A DNA stretch of 64,000 nt from Streptomyces filamentosus (GCF_014654895.1 NZ_BNBE01000003.1:1315072-1379071), one strand, 5' to 3'; counted from the first letter of the stretch, positions 1 to 8,391 are shown. The notes: generated from the letters alone by a model not told the origin. Numbers and translations are program-made.

Positions 1-47
1 CTGTCTTTCGTGCGCTGTGCTGATGGATCGTGGGGCCGGCGCCGCGT

Positions 48-716
48 TCAGCGCGGGTCGGCGGGAAGCCGGGTGGCGGGCGCGACCTTCGGCCATACGA
101 CGGTGTCGGGTGCCAGGTGGGCGCGCTGGCTGCTGAACCAGCGCCGGGCTGTGAGCTCGGCGTCGTCCGCCCGGGCGGACGTGATCTCGTACGACGAAAG
201 CCCACTGGCGTACAGCACGTTGTAGAGCGCGTCGTAGGCCGCGGCGTCCTCGTCCGGAGTGCGATAGACGGCGAGCACCGCCATGCGATGGCCGTGGTCG
301 GCGAAGGCGACCGTCCATGTGTCGAGGGCCGCCGGCGGGTATCCGCTGGCGTGCGCCTCGTCGAGGGCCCGGGTGAACTCCGCCGGGTCCGTGGTGGTGT
401 GCTCGCGCCAGGGCAGGAGTGCGTGGCCCAAGGCGTAGCGGCCTGCAGTATCGGGCCGGCAGTGTTCGAGGACCTTCGGGGGATCGCCGAGGCTGAGGAT
501 CTCGATACTCGGGCCGGTGAACCGGAGCTTGAGGGCGATCGAGGCGTCCGACCGGGAATCGGCTGCGATCCTGCCCGCCACCTCGCGAGTGAAGCGGGGC
601 AGGACCATCCCGTCATGCCGGTGGCCGAGGACCTCGGCCGGATACGGCCCGGACCCCCTGAGGGTGACGGAGGACGGGAACCATTCGGCCGGCCGGCTGG
701 AAGGCTGTGTGTGCAT
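48..716 (-). CDS. hypothetical protein, about 222 aa
   Basis: No family recognised. The protein is soluble with no signal peptide or membrane segment, and its C-terminal half has regular alpha/beta character with several Trp and Tyr. The frame stays open upstream to 821, but that start would lie upstream of the transcription start predicted from the class A promoter at 824-852. I therefore chose the internal ATG at 716 (MHTQPSS), whose ribosome site is weak. It is the first gene after that promoter and probably forms a one-gene cassette. Confidence 0.5.
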   Translation of the reverse strand: MHTQPSSRPAEWFPSSVTLRGSGPYPAEVLGHRHDGMVLPRFTREVAGRIAADSRSDASIALKLRFTGPSIEILSLGDPPKVLEHCRPDTAGRYALGHALLPWREHTTTDPAEFTRALDEAHASGYPPAALDTWTVAFADHGHRMAVLAVYRTPDEDAAAYDALYNVLYASGLSSYEITSARADDAELTARRWFSSQRAHLAPDTVVWPKVAPATRLPADPR

Positions 717-823
717 GCTGCTGTGTTTCTGCGTCGAAGAAGCGCGTCGGAGGGCGCGGCTGGTGAGGGCGGCGTTCAGGTGCGGCAGCCTCAGGGCGCC
801 GTGAGTACGCGACCGAGACATAG

Positions 824-852
824 AGACTACTTACATATTTCCAATTAGGCAA
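824..852 (-). promoter_or_regulatory. class A promoter P1
   Basis: Reads TTGCCT, 17 bp, TAGTCT on the minus strand, with the spacer starting AATTGGAAATA. It is one of twelve near-identical promoters in the window. It sits 1 bp after the stop of the metallopeptidase gene (854-1651) and faces the gene ending at 48. Confidence 0.75.
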
Positions 853-853
853 T

Positions 854-1651
854 TTAATTGGTGGTGCCGATCCACAGGAACCGGAACGCCGCCTTGAACT
901 GCTCGTGACGGATCAGGGCGTCGGGCATGGCGCGCAGCAGCCGGGCCCGGAACTCCGGCCCGTGTGATCGGCCCCGCGGGCGCGTCCCGTGGACCAGTTC
1001 GTGCACCAGGGCGTATTCCAGTAGCGCCGGCGGGAGCTGGAAGGCCGCCCAGTGCAGCGTCAGCCGGTGAGCGCGTTCCTGGTAGATCGCTCCGTTGCAG
1101 CGGCCGAGGTCGCGCACCTCCAACTGCGGGAGCCGGCGCCGGGTACGCATGCGGGACCAGTGCGCCGGCGCCGTGCTCTCCAGCCAGGCCCGGCCGGCCC
1201 GCGCATACCAGTCGATGACCGGCTGCGCGCCGCGCCTCTCCAGGTCACCGCGGTAGACGACGAGCAGTCCCGTCCCGTCCTCCTGCTGCCGCATGCGGAC
1301 CGGAACGGGCGTGTCGACCAGGTGCAGCCGGATGGTGCGGCCGAGCCAGAGCAGCTCGCAGCCGTCCACCAGGCGCCTGTCCGGGTGCCGGGGCGCCCTC
1401 TTGGCCATCTGCCGGGCGTGGGCCTCCAGGCGCGAGGCGTTCTGCCGGACGAACTGGGTGATCTCGGCGGCTGTCGACGTCGGCAGGATGCGCACGACAC
1501 GGCGCCCGTCCGGTCGCGTCGTCACCGCATGCGTGGTGCGCCGATGCGACACCACGACGTCGAAGGTGCCGGAGGTGAGGGTTCCGTCGGCTTCCAGGGC
1601 TGCAGTGACACCTCGGATGAGGTCCTCATCCGAGGTGACGGGCGGGTTCAT
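854..1651 (-). CDS. YgjP/SprT-type zinc metallopeptidase (DUF45-like)
   Basis: The C-terminal third carries a zinc-metallopeptidase signature: HELVHGTRPRGRSHG, an HExxH-type helix with a third ligand in a following His-Gly-Pro-Glu-Phe. This is the arrangement of YgjP-like (DUF45) predicted metal-dependent hydrolases. The start was set at ATG 1651 because AGGAG lies 9 nt upstream; an in-frame extension to 1720 is Arg-rich and lacks a ribosome site. The product is 265 aa and cytosolic. The substrate is unknown. The stop abuts class A promoter P1, so the gene ends exactly where the next cassette begins. Confidence 0.75.
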   Translation of the reverse strand: MNPPVTSDEDLIRGVTAALEADGTLTSGTFDVVVSHRRTTHAVTTRPDGRRVVRILPTSTAAEITQFVRQNASRLEAHARQMAKRAPRHPDRRLVDGCELLWLGRTIRLHLVDTPVPVRMRQQEDGTGLLVVYRGDLERRGAQPVIDWYARAGRAWLESTAPAHWSRMRTRRRLPQLEVRDLGRCNGAIYQERAHRLTLHWAAFQLPPALLEYALVHELVHGTRPRGRSHGPEFRARLLRAMPDALIRHEQFKAAFRFLWIGTTN

Positions 1652-1904
1652 GAGAAGGGGCTCCTGTCGGTCGGTCCGGCGGGCGGGACGCCGGCGTCGG
1701 TCGGCACGTCTTGCCGGCACCGGGCCGGCGACGTGTCAGCGGGCAACGTGCGAGGCCCCGGCGGGAGTTGAGCTCGCCGCCAGGGCCGTACAGTCGGGGA
1801 ATGCTGGTGTCGGTCCGGGACCGCGTTCCTCCAGCTATGGATCGGGACAGATGGGGCCCTGCCGGGCCCGCTGGGAAATGGCGCGGGGGCCGCGCTGCTG
1901 CCGA

Positions 1905-2273
1905 TTACGCAGCGCCTCGTGATCTGCTGCCGCCCGCACTGGCCATGGAGCGGACGTAGCCCTGCGCAGCCGTGGTGTCCTGCGGGTTGCCCAGCGCGGT
2001 GGCGAGGGCGGTGACCAGCGCGCGGAGCTGGTGGCTGAGACTGTCGCGGGTGATCCAGTCCCAGGCTGCGTCGTGGCGTTCCCGTAGGGGGAGGATCTGA
2101 TGGACCAGTTCCTGCGCGATCTGGTCGCGCGCGGCCTCGCACAGGGCGTCGACCAGGGCGGCCGCCCTGGTCTCGGGCAGACCGCCGTCGGCGAGCCTTT
2201 CGATCATGTCGTGGCGCTGGCTCTCTAGGTCGGACGCCTGCCGTCTCGCGCGGCTTCGAGCGGAGGGATGCAC
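1905..2273 (-). CDS. small helical hypothetical protein
   Basis: About 122 aa, mostly amphipathic helix from residue 15 on, no cysteines and no membrane segment. GTG at 2273 was preferred because GAGAGAAG lies 8 nt upstream; longer in-frame starts (2393) add a Pro/Arg-rich stretch without a ribosome site. A later ATG (MIERLADGG) is also possible. It lies in the leftward string of small genes downstream of promoter P2. No function can be assigned. Confidence 0.45.
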   Translation of the reverse strand: MHPSARSRARRQASDLESQRHDMIERLADGGLPETRAAALVDALCEAARDQIAQELVHQILPLRERHDAAWDWITRDSLSHQLRALVTALATALGNPQDTTAAQGYVRSMASAGGSRSRGAA

Positions 2274-2488
2274 GAGGTGGGCTTCTCTCGGTGGGAGGGT
2301 GGCGCGGCCTTCTGCTTGACCGGCTGCGCCACCTGGTGATGGCGGCTGGCTCGGGATGGCTGCCCGACGACTCGGCGGTGGGCGACTCGCCAAGCAGCCA
2401 TCGCCTCCTCAAGGGGCCCGGCGCCCCAGAAGCGCACGCGTCACTGCGGGCCGGGTCGAGGATCCGGAAATACGTACCTCGACCGGAT

Positions 2489-2827
2489 TCATGAGGTCTC
2501 TTGCGTGCCGTCGTTGGTCCGCTCCAGGGGCGCGGCCTTGAACGCGGCGCATGCCGGGGTCTCCTCGTGAAGGTCGGGACCGCCGTTGCGGCGGCCCGTG
2601 CCGATCACCAGAGCGCACTTCAAGCGCTGGGAGGCGTCGGCAAGTTCCTTGACCTGGAGATGAGCGCAGCCTCCGCAGTGCTGTCCGGTCGCGAGCGGGC
2701 GCCGGGTTGCAGGGTGAATACCTGCGTCCAGGGCCTGGCGCACGAAGCCGCGACCGCGCCCGTTACGGCCGCCGGCCGAATCTGTGTGCTGGGTAGGGGT
2801 GTTGTCAGTGGCGGGCGAAATGATCAT
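2489..2827 (-). CDS. small Cys-containing actinophage-like protein
   Basis: 112 aa. The core runs ATRRPL, then CGGCAHL, a single Lys-Cys, and an acidic-Leu segment ending in PACAAF. I recognise this layout from small zinc-ribbon-like proteins common in actinobacterial phages and plasmids, whose function is unknown. Four cysteines at residues about 51, 54, 70 and 89 could bind zinc. The ATG overlaps the stop of the upstream membrane protein gene (ATGA), so the two are translationally coupled and share promoter P2. Confidence 0.6.
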   Translation of the reverse strand: MIISPATDNTPTQHTDSAGGRNGRGRGFVRQALDAGIHPATRRPLATGQHCGGCAHLQVKELADASQRLKCALVIGTGRRNGGPDLHEETPACAAFKAAPLERTNDGTQETS

Positions 2828-3144
2828 GGCAGATCCTTGTAGCTAAGGGGAGACGGCGGCTGCGGGCGTTCCCGCCGCCGTGCCACGGTGGCGACGGCCG
2901 CGAGCATCGTGACGCTGACGATGGCGAGGCCGTACGCCGAGAGCATTGCGGTGCGCGCCAGGAAGTCGACGGTGACGGCTCCGTCGGCGAACCGTGCCGG
3001 GGTGATCCCGGTGGCCGCCTGAGCCGTCATGCCGGCCCCGGTGGCGGCGACTGCCGTCACGGCCAGTCCCTGGCCTGTGCGGCGTGAGGTGTCACGGCGC
3101 GCCTGGACAGATGTGTGCTCGCGGGCCGGGAGGGGTACAGGCAT
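2824..3144 (-). CDS. small single-pass membrane protein
   Basis: 106 aa. One clear hydrophobic segment (about residues 60-88) is followed by an Arg-rich tail, predicting an inner-membrane protein with a cytoplasmic C-terminus; the N-terminal part is Ala/Thr/Gly-rich. It is the first gene after class A promoter P2, with about 85 nt of leader, and overlaps the next gene by 4 bp. No family recognised. Confidence 0.55.
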   Translation of the reverse strand: MPVPLPAREHTSVQARRDTSRRTGQGLAVTAVAATGAGMTAQAATGITPARFADGAVTVDFLARTAMLSAYGLAIVSVTMLAAVATVARRRERPQPPSPLSYKDLP

Positions 3145-3233
3145 GGTTCTCCGGAAGTCGGGCGACCGGACGGCGCTCGGCGGTGTCGGTGGACACCGTG
3201 CCCGCGTCGACTGCGGGGCACCGTCACAACGTA

Positions 3234-3262
3234 AGACTACCTTTGTAAATCCAATTATGCAA
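3234..3262 (-). promoter_or_regulatory. class A promoter P2
   Basis: TTGCAT, 17 bp, TAGTCT on the minus strand, with spacer AATTGGATTTA. The -35 box overlaps the stop codon of the preceding gene (stop at 3255-3257). Drives 3144-2489. Confidence 0.75.
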
Positions 3263-3719
3263 TTACGGAGTGATGGGCGAGGGTTTCAGGGCGGTAGACG
3301 GTGTGCCCGTGAGCGCCCTGCGCGATCACGACGGTCCGTCCAGGGCCCGCCAGGCTCCTTCGGCGGCCGGCGGCCACGCACAGCTTGCGCACGCTACGCC
3401 CGTGTACAGGGCGATGACGGCGTGGGCTCGGGTCTGCCGCGTAGTGTTCATCCGCCACCAGGGACATGGCGTGCATGACATCGCGCACGCGCTCGGCGAT
3501 CTCGCCCGCGCCCAGGTCGCGCCCGGCGGCGTAGCGCCACAGCGCGGCGACTGCCCGGGCTGCCGGAGAGGTGTCCGGGGCATGCACCGTGCTGTCCCTG
3601 ATGAGCCAGTCGATGACCTGCCCCGTGTACGGCGCCGAGAACGGGGCGCCTTCGAGAAGCTCCAGAAACTCTAGGGCTTCAGACTCGTCAGTGACGGGCA
3701 GGCGAGGTTCTGTCTGCAT
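3255..3719 (-). CDS. hypothetical protein, 154 aa
   Basis: ATG at 3719 has an excellent ribosome site (GAGGAGG, 6 nt spacing); the longer open frame to 3818 lies across the predicted transcription start and was rejected. The N-terminal 100 residues are acidic and helical (LEFLELLEGAPF, then DVMHAMSLVADEH) and the C-terminus is basic. Not recognised. The last codons form part of promoter P2, so stop and promoter are interlocked. Driven by class A promoter P3. Confidence 0.6.
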   Translation of the reverse strand: MQTEPRLPVTDESEALEFLELLEGAPFSAPYTGQVIDWLIRDSTVHAPDTSPAARAVAALWRYAAGRDLGAGEIAERVRDVMHAMSLVADEHYAADPSPRRHRPVHGRSVRKLCVAAGRRRSLAGPGRTVVIAQGAHGHTVYRPETLAHHSVIA

Positions 3720-3826
3720 CGCAGACCTCCTCGGTTGGGGCACCGTCCGCAGATCATGGACCGGTGCATCCGCGATGGGTTCGTTCGTGTCGGGCGGGGG
3801 AGAGGCTTCACCCGCCAACCCGCTTT

Positions 3827-3855
3827 AAGCTACAGCAGTATATCCAATTAAGCAA
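3827..3855 (-). promoter_or_regulatory. class A promoter P3
   Basis: TTGCTT, 17 bp, TAGCTT on the minus strand, with spacer AATTGGATATA. Predicted start about 100 nt upstream of the ATG at 3719. Confidence 0.75.
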
Positions 3856-3985
3856 CGCAATCGGTTGGCGGACGCTTCTCGGTGCATCAATGTCGAGCCC
3901 AGGTCACCAGGGGCGAGTTCGAAAAGATCCGGAACTCGCCCGCACCGCCGTAATTTGTCAAGGAAAGACGGGCACAGAGACTCTT

Positions 3986-4744
3986 TTAATCCCCCGCACT
4001 CTTTTCACCCGCCGACAGCTTCCCCCGCGTGAGGCGTCTGCGGATCTCCTGGTAAATCGTCTCCCGATACCACATCGGCTCGAATACCTCCGGGCGCTTG
4101 CGGTCGCCCGGTCGCCGGTCAGGAGCTGCGATCTGCTCCCGCAGGAGATACGACTGCATGGTGCGCCGCGATGCGGGCTTCCCGCTGATCGCGTTCCCGC
4201 GGATGACGCCGTACTCGGTGATGTTGAGCAAGTCCTTGGGGTCCCCTGCGGGAAGAGGCTTCGCGAACTGAGGCTCGCCGCCGGTGTAGGCAGTCCACAC
4301 GCGGGGCCGGTGTACGCGCACCCACTCATCCACCGCCTTCGCGTCCCACTGCCCCTCCGACACCGGCGGCGGGAACGCGGCCGCCACGACCTTGCCGCTG
4401 GTGTCACGTCGTTCCGGGGCCTTGGTCCAGGCGTCCACCGCGTTGAAGGTCATGTCGAACCGCTTGGCCATCTCGGACCGCGATTCGGTGACGGACGGAG
4501 GCGCGACCGCGGCCTTCTTCTGCCTGCGGGGGCTGGTGGCCGCGCCGGCCGCGGGTGCCTCCTGCCGGGGCGGCCAGTACTGCGGCCGCATGGCCTGGAC
4601 CCACGCGTCGACCAGCGCGACGTCCCACAGACCGTCCTCGCCCTTCGCCGGAAAGTTGACCAGCGTGGTCCACACGACGGTGTCCTTCGGCTTGACCCCG
4701 TACCGGGCGCTGATCCCCGCTTCGTCGATGCGGCGGTTGGTCAT
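3986..4744 (-). CDS. repeated-HTH DNA-binding protein (short paralogue)
   Basis: 252 aa. Three winged-HTH/excisionase-like modules can be read: about residues 8-55 (IDEAGISARYGV, ending in VDAWVQAMRP), 85-140 (MAKRFDM, ending in VDEWVRVHRP) and 165-240 (LPAGDPKDLL, ending in PDRRPGDRKRPEV and an EPMW motif). The last module matches those tandemly repeated in the 460-aa protein encoded just upstream. The start at 4744 has AAGGA 5 nt upstream. It lies 36 bp behind the larger paralogue and is probably in the same operon from promoter P4. A role in binding a repeated DNA site is inferred from architecture only. Confidence 0.65.
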   Translation of the reverse strand: MTNRRIDEAGISARYGVKPKDTVVWTTLVNFPAKGEDGLWDVALVDAWVQAMRPQYWPPRQEAPAAGAATSPRRQKKAAVAPPSVTESRSEMAKRFDMTFNAVDAWTKAPERRDTSGKVVAAAFPPPVSEGQWDAKAVDEWVRVHRPRVWTAYTGGEPQFAKPLPAGDPKDLLNITEYGVIRGNAISGKPASRRTMQSYLLREQIAAPDRRPGDRKRPEVFEPMWYRETIYQEIRRRLTRGKLSAGEKSAGD

Positions 4745-4780
4745 GGACGTCCTTGAGGGTCGGGGCGGAGGTGCATCGGA

Positions 4781-6163
4781 CTACTGGTCGGACTTCGAGG
4801 CGGCGCCGCGCCGGCCGAGAGGGCGAAGCAGGTAGGGCAGGGCGGTCTCGGGCTTCCACATCGGCTCGTCGACCTCGGGCGTCTTGCCGTCATTCGGCAG
4901 CCGGTCCGGGGGGGCCAGCAGGCCGCGCGAACGGTAGGCCCGCATCGTCGACAGGGCGGTCGGCTTGGCGCGGCCCTGTTCCCGGCCGTCGAGCTCGGCG
5001 ATCTTCTCCAGGGTGAGCAGGCCCGGGTTCCTCTCGAAGTGCCGCTTCAGAGCCTTGCTCGGCTCCCGCAACTCGCCTTCCACCGGCGCGGCCGACGAAG
5101 CCTTCTTGGCCTGCCGCGGGGTGGCGAGGAAGGGCAGGGCGGTCTCGGGCTTCCACATCGGCTCGTCGACCTCGGGGGTCTTGCCGTCGTTCGGCTTGCG
5201 GTCCGGCCGCGCCAGCTTGCCCTGCGAGATGTAGACCTTCAGGGTCGACAGGGCGGTCGGCTTGGCGCGGCCCTGTTCCCGGCCGTCGAGCTCGGCGATT
5301 TTCTCCAGGGTGAGCAGGCCCGGGCTCTCCTCGAAGTAGCGCTGCAGGAACTCGCTCGGCTCCACCTCGGCGCCCTCCTCCTGCGAGGGCTTGGGCGCAC
5401 CGCGCCGGCTGCCCGGCCGGCACAGGTAGGGCAGGGCGGTCTCGGGCTTCCACATCGGCTCGTCGACCTCGGGGGTCTTGCCGTCGTTCGGCTTGCGGTC
5501 CGGCCGCGCCAGCTTGCCCTGCGAGATGTAGTTGTCGAGGGTGGACAGCGCCGTAGGCTCGCGCCCGTGTTCCCGGCCGTCGAGCTCGGCGATCTGCTCG
5601 AGGGTGAGCAGGCCCGGGCTCTCCTCGAAGTAGCGCTGCAGGAACTCGCTCGGTTCCTGGCGCTCAGCGTCGCTCTTGCCGGTCTTGCGCCGGACTCGGC
5701 GCGGACGGGTGATGTAGTCGTAGGCCGTCTTGCGGAACCACATGTCCTCAGTGACTTCGGGCTGACCCCCGTCACCGGCACGACGATCAGGCCGGGCGAG
5801 CACGCCTCGGGAGATGTAGGTGCGCAGGGTCGCGACCGGCGTGGACTCGCGGGAGAGGAACCGGCCCTCGAGCACCCCGATATGGCGGAGAGGGAGAAGG
5901 TCCCGGGGCCCGCCGGCAGGCAGCGCGGTGGCCTTCTCCTTCTGCTTGGGGTGAGCCGCTACCCAGGCCTCCGGCTTGTGCTCCAGGACCCACTCGTCGA
6001 CAGCTGCCTCGTCGTACAGCTGGGTCTTGCCCCAGCCCTTGTCGAGGCAGGGCGGGAAGGTCTCTTCGAGCGTCCAGGAGGCGGCGGTCGAACCGCCCAC
6101 GTGGTAGCGCTTTGCGATCTTTTCGACCGTGGTCTGCTTGATCTTCGAGTTTGCGGGGATCAT
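4781..6163 (-). CDS. tandem helix-turn-helix repeat protein, 460 aa
   Basis: After an N-terminal HTH-like unit (residues 10-60, VEKIAKRYHVGGSTAASWTL), about four copies of a 75-100 residue module follow. Each contains LLTLEQIAELDGRE, then TALSTL, a Tyr-Ile-Ser-x-Gly-Lys-Leu-Ala segment, PDRKPNDGKTPEV and DEPMWKPETALPYL. The last three are nearly identical in protein and DNA (period 297-298 bp). The module resembles MerR/excisionase-type winged helices, so one chain could contact several adjacent DNA sites. The start at 6163 has GGAG 6 nt upstream. Its promoter P4 is the only class A promoter lacking the AATTGG spacer element, which suggests different or self-specific control. No named family is known to me. 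Confidence 0.7.
   Translation of the reverse strand: MIPANSKIKQTTVEKIAKRYHVGGSTAASWTLEETFPPCLDKGWGKTQLYDEAAVDEWVLEHKPEAWVAAHPKQKEKATALPAGGPRDLLPLRHIGVLEGRFLSRESTPVATLRTYISRGVLARPDRRAGDGGQPEVTEDMWFRKTAYDYITRPRRVRRKTGKSDAERQEPSEFLQRYFEESPGLLTLEQIAELDGREHGREPTALSTLDNYISQGKLARPDRKPNDGKTPEVDEPMWKPETALPYLCRPGSRRGAPKPSQEEGAEVEPSEFLQRYFEESPGLLTLEKIAELDGREQGRAKPTALSTLKVYISQGKLARPDRKPNDGKTPEVDEPMWKPETALPFLATPRQAKKASSAAPVEGELREPSKALKRHFERNPGLLTLEKIAELDGREQGRAKPTALSTMRAYRSRGLLAPPDRLPNDGKTPEVDEPMWKPETALPYLLRPLGRRGAASKSDQ
4796..5690. repeat. three tandem ~297-bp coding repeats
   Basis: The segment beginning GTCTCGGGCTTCCACATCGG recurs at 4844, 5142 and 5439 (spacing 298 and 297 bp, 99 codons) with few differences. 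The near identity of the copies implies recent duplication and makes copy-number change by recombination likely. Confidence 0.85.
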
Positions 6164-6315
6164 CGTCTACTCCAGGGCCTGCGTGGCCTGATCGTTTCCC
6201 GCCGGCCGCGGATGCGCCGTCGGGGGGATGCTGTTGTGCGTGGCCAGCGGCCCCTTCCTGTGCCTCGCTGACGCCCGGAGCGGGCTGGAAAGACGCAGGG
6301 AGAGACCCGGCTCGC

Positions 6316-6344
6316 AACGTACAGCGATTCAAGCGATTAAGCAA
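6316..6344 (-). promoter_or_regulatory. class A-variant promoter P4
   Basis: TTGCTT, 17 bp, TACGTT on the minus strand. The spacer reads AATCGCTTGAATCGCTG, a short direct repeat (AATCGCT twice), instead of AATTGGA. Drives the tandem-HTH genes 6163-3986. Confidence 0.6.
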
Positions 6345-6388
6345 TTCGTCATGGGTGTGTTGCCGTGGGTTGCCCTTGGAACCGGCGC

Positions 6389-6424
6389 GGGCGTGCCGGG
6401 GAGCCTGTGCTCCCCGGCACGCCC
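6389..6424 (-). terminator. perfect 16-bp stem-loop terminator
   Basis: GGGCGTGCCGGGGAGC pairs perfectly with its complement across a 4-nt loop (CTGT). It lies between the stop of the GP88-like gene (6486) and promoter P4. There is no T-run, as is usual in Streptomyces. Confidence 0.75.
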
Positions 6425-6485
6425 GGAGGTTCATAGTGCGGTGATTTCTGGCCCCGGCCGGACGGGTGGGCCGGTAGCCGGCGGG

Positions 6486-7280
6486 TCAGGAAGCGAGACC
6501 GAGTTCGCCTTCGGCCGTGCGGCGCTGCTTCTTCTCGGCGAGCTTCTTGTCCAGGGCGCGCTGCAAGCTGCTGAAGGTCTCGTCACCCTGGCGCTTGAGC
6601 AGCATCGGGATGTAGTTCGCTGGGATGCCGACCTTCGGCGACTCGCTCAGGACGGACAGGAGGTCGGATTCCGTCTGATCGGTGTAGCCCGCCTCCTCCA
6701 GTTCCTTGACGCCGGGGAACACGTCGGCATGGCGGTCGCTCTCCAGGTCCAGCAGATGGTCCTCCTTCCCGCCCAGGCTGTAGCACCACAGGAAATTCTC
6801 GGGCGGATTCGGCTCAACGAGCCGGCGGAAACGTGAAACGGATTTCGTGTAGCAGTAGAACCAGGTGTCCGCGGGGGCGTTCCGCATGATGCGCAGCCAT
6901 GCCTGCAAGTATTCGTCGGAATGGAAGTCGCCGGAATCGTGCAAGCGAATCCACTTTCCTCGGTACCGCCTGTGCTGGAGTTCCTCGGTCATCTGGGCTT
7001 CCCACTCGTCCAGGGCGTGCATCGTCATCCACATGTTGCGCTCGTGCGCGGCCAGGACGACCGGCCACCGATAGGTCCCCACCCTCGCGTAGCAGAGCTT
7101 GGCGCAGGCCCCGGCCTCCGGGCAGGCGTTGTATGTCGATCCATCGGAAAAGCGGCCGGCCCAAGCGGGAAGTGGCCAGTTGAAGATCCCTTCAGCTCGC
7201 AATTGCCGGTTCTGGGTGAGGAGCCACCGGCGCGCCTTGGGCTTCGTGTGCGGCGTGTCGGCGGTCGAGCTGGTGTTCAT
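6486..7280 (-). CDS. GP88-family protein
   Basis: 264 aa. The N-terminal half carries TQNRQLRAEGIFNWPLPAW, then NACPEAGACAKLCYARVGTY (three cysteines), and further on WIRLHDSGDFHSDEYLQAW and FYCYTKSV. This is the signature of the phage-derived GP88 domain (named after a mycobacteriophage gene product). Members have a Cys cluster, often near a radical-SAM-like fold in related Gp37/Gp68 proteins, but the activity is unproven. The ATG overlaps the preceding stop (ATGA). Last gene of the operon from promoter P5. Confidence 0.75.
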   Translation of the reverse strand: MNTSSTADTPHTKPKARRWLLTQNRQLRAEGIFNWPLPAWAGRFSDGSTYNACPEAGACAKLCYARVGTYRWPVVLAAHERNMWMTMHALDEWEAQMTEELQHRRYRGKWIRLHDSGDFHSDEYLQAWLRIMRNAPADTWFYCYTKSVSRFRRLVEPNPPENFLWCYSLGGKEDHLLDLESDRHADVFPGVKELEEAGYTDQTESDLLSVLSESPKVGIPANYIPMLLKRQGDETFSSLQRALDKKLAEKKQRRTAEGELGLAS

Positions 7281-7699
7281 GTCGTGCTTTCCGTCTGGTT
7301 GGAGCTCGATGTGTCGGCCGGGCAGTCGTCATGGGGCGCGGCGCAGGCGTGCACACCGAACTTGGTGATGCCGCCTGCGGTTATCAGCGCCAGGTAGGCG
7401 AGTCCGAGGTCCAACTGCTGGCCCGCCTCGGCGGTGTGCTTCTTGCTCGGGAACTGGAGAACGTCGCCGCGGCCGCCGATGGCCGCGGCCGCCGTGGCCC
7501 GGAGCGGGTCCAGTGCGTGCGGTGGCATCCGGCTGATCTCGAGCATCGCGATCGGCAGCGCGAACAAGAGGTGTTCGGTGAGGCCGTCGTGGAAGATCTG
7601 TTCCTTCTCGGTGCGTCGCGCAGGGGCCGGCACCGACACCACGGTGATGGTCGGTTCGGCCTGCTTCCGTAGCGGGTGCGGGGGATGGGAGCGAGTCAT
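7277..7699 (-). CDS. hypothetical protein, 140 aa
   Basis: No family recognised. A central helical, weakly hydrophobic part (residues 38-60) is followed by a C-terminal segment with two cysteines and a His-Asp-Asp-Cys-Pro motif. The same HDDCP ending appears in the protein encoded just upstream (7771-8277), so the pair may share a metal-binding tail. The weak ribosome site suggests translational coupling within the operon. Confidence 0.5.
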   Translation of the reverse strand: MTRSHPPHPLRKQAEPTITVVSVPAPARRTEKEQIFHDGLTEHLLFALPIAMLEISRMPPHALDPLRATAAAAIGGRGDVLQFPSKKHTAEAGQQLDLGLAYLALITAGGITKFGVHACAAPHDDCPADTSSSNQTESTT

Positions 7700-7717
7700 C
7701 GGTACTGCTTCGATCTA

Positions 7718-7753
7718 TTCGGGCGCGGCGACGCGTTCGGGCGCCGCGACGCG
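7718..7753. repeat. tandem 18-bp direct repeat
   Basis: Two copies of TTCGGGCGCSGCGACGCG lie head-to-tail with one difference, between two operon genes. The function is unknown; it could be a replication-slippage product. Confidence 0.6.
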
Positions 7754-7770
7754 GGGTGCTGCGGACCCGA

Positions 7771-8277
7771 CTACGTCGTCAGTGGCTGACGCGGGAGCGG
7801 GCAGTCATCGTGATGGGCGGGCGAGGTGCGGTAGAACGGGGACTCGGCGAGGTCCTGGGCGCCACGCAGCCAGTCGCCGTAGTCGGCCAGGTTGTTGATG
7901 CACACCGTCGGAACGCGCGCTCCGCACTGCGGGCACGGGGCGATGGGGCTCAGGGCGAAATGCCGGGTGCTGTCGTAGGCGGCCAAGAACTCGCGGGTCA
8001 CGGATCCGGCCGGGATCCGCAGCCGGATGGCCGGGCTCAAGGCCCCTTCGATGAGGGGATGGAGGTCGTCGGCCTGGCTGATGACGGGAACCCACCGCCT
8101 CAGGCGGAGCACGTGGCGCAGCCTGGTGCGCGCATAGCCGACGGTGGCGAAGACGGCATACGGTGCTGCCGCGCCGCCGATCCGGCTCGGCCGGCCCTCT
8201 GCTGACCTTTGGCCAGCGGCGCGGAGTGCCGCGTGGTCGAGCCGGGCCAGAGCGCGGGTGCTCATCATGAACGGCAT
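7771..8277 (-). CDS. hypothetical protein with CPQCG zinc knuckle
   Basis: 168 aa. The C-terminal part contains APCPQCGARVPTVCINNLADY and ends in an HHDDCP stretch, consistent with a small zinc-binding site. The N-terminal 100 residues are alpha/beta without a known motif. ATG 8277 was chosen because GGAG precedes it by 6 nt; an upstream in-frame ATG (8289) has no ribosome site. First gene after class A promoter P5, behind a leader of about 180 nt that holds two strong stem-loops. Confidence 0.55.
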   Translation of the reverse strand: MPFMMSTRALARLDHAALRAAGQRSAEGRPSRIGGAAAPYAVFATVGYARTRLRHVLRLRRWVPVISQADDLHPLIEGALSPAIRLRIPAGSVTREFLAAYDSTRHFALSPIAPCPQCGARVPTVCINNLADYGDWLRGAQDLAESPFYRTSPAHHDDCPLPRQPLTT

Positions 8278-8320
8278 GGGCAACTCCATGGGGTGAAGGG
8301 CCGGTTGGGCGGGCGTTCGG

Positions 8321-8391
8321 TCCGGGCGCGGCGCCGTGAGCGCCGCGCCCGGAGCCTGTGCCTCCGCTGTGCTGGGAGGGGGCAGCGGAGG
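8321..8391 (-). other. two stem-loops in the leader of the 8277 gene
   Basis: TCCGGGCGCGGCGC pairs perfectly over a 5-nt loop (8321-8353), and CCTCCGCTG pairs with CAGCGGAGG (8361-8391). Both lie between promoter P5 and the ribosome site, so they are transcribed in the mRNA leader. An attenuator or a relic terminator is possible. Confidence 0.55.

Noticed and set aside
5039..6271. 410-aa plus-strand open frame opposite the tandem-HTH gene
   Set aside because: It is the antisense shadow of the repeats, with no ribosome site and no plausible composition.
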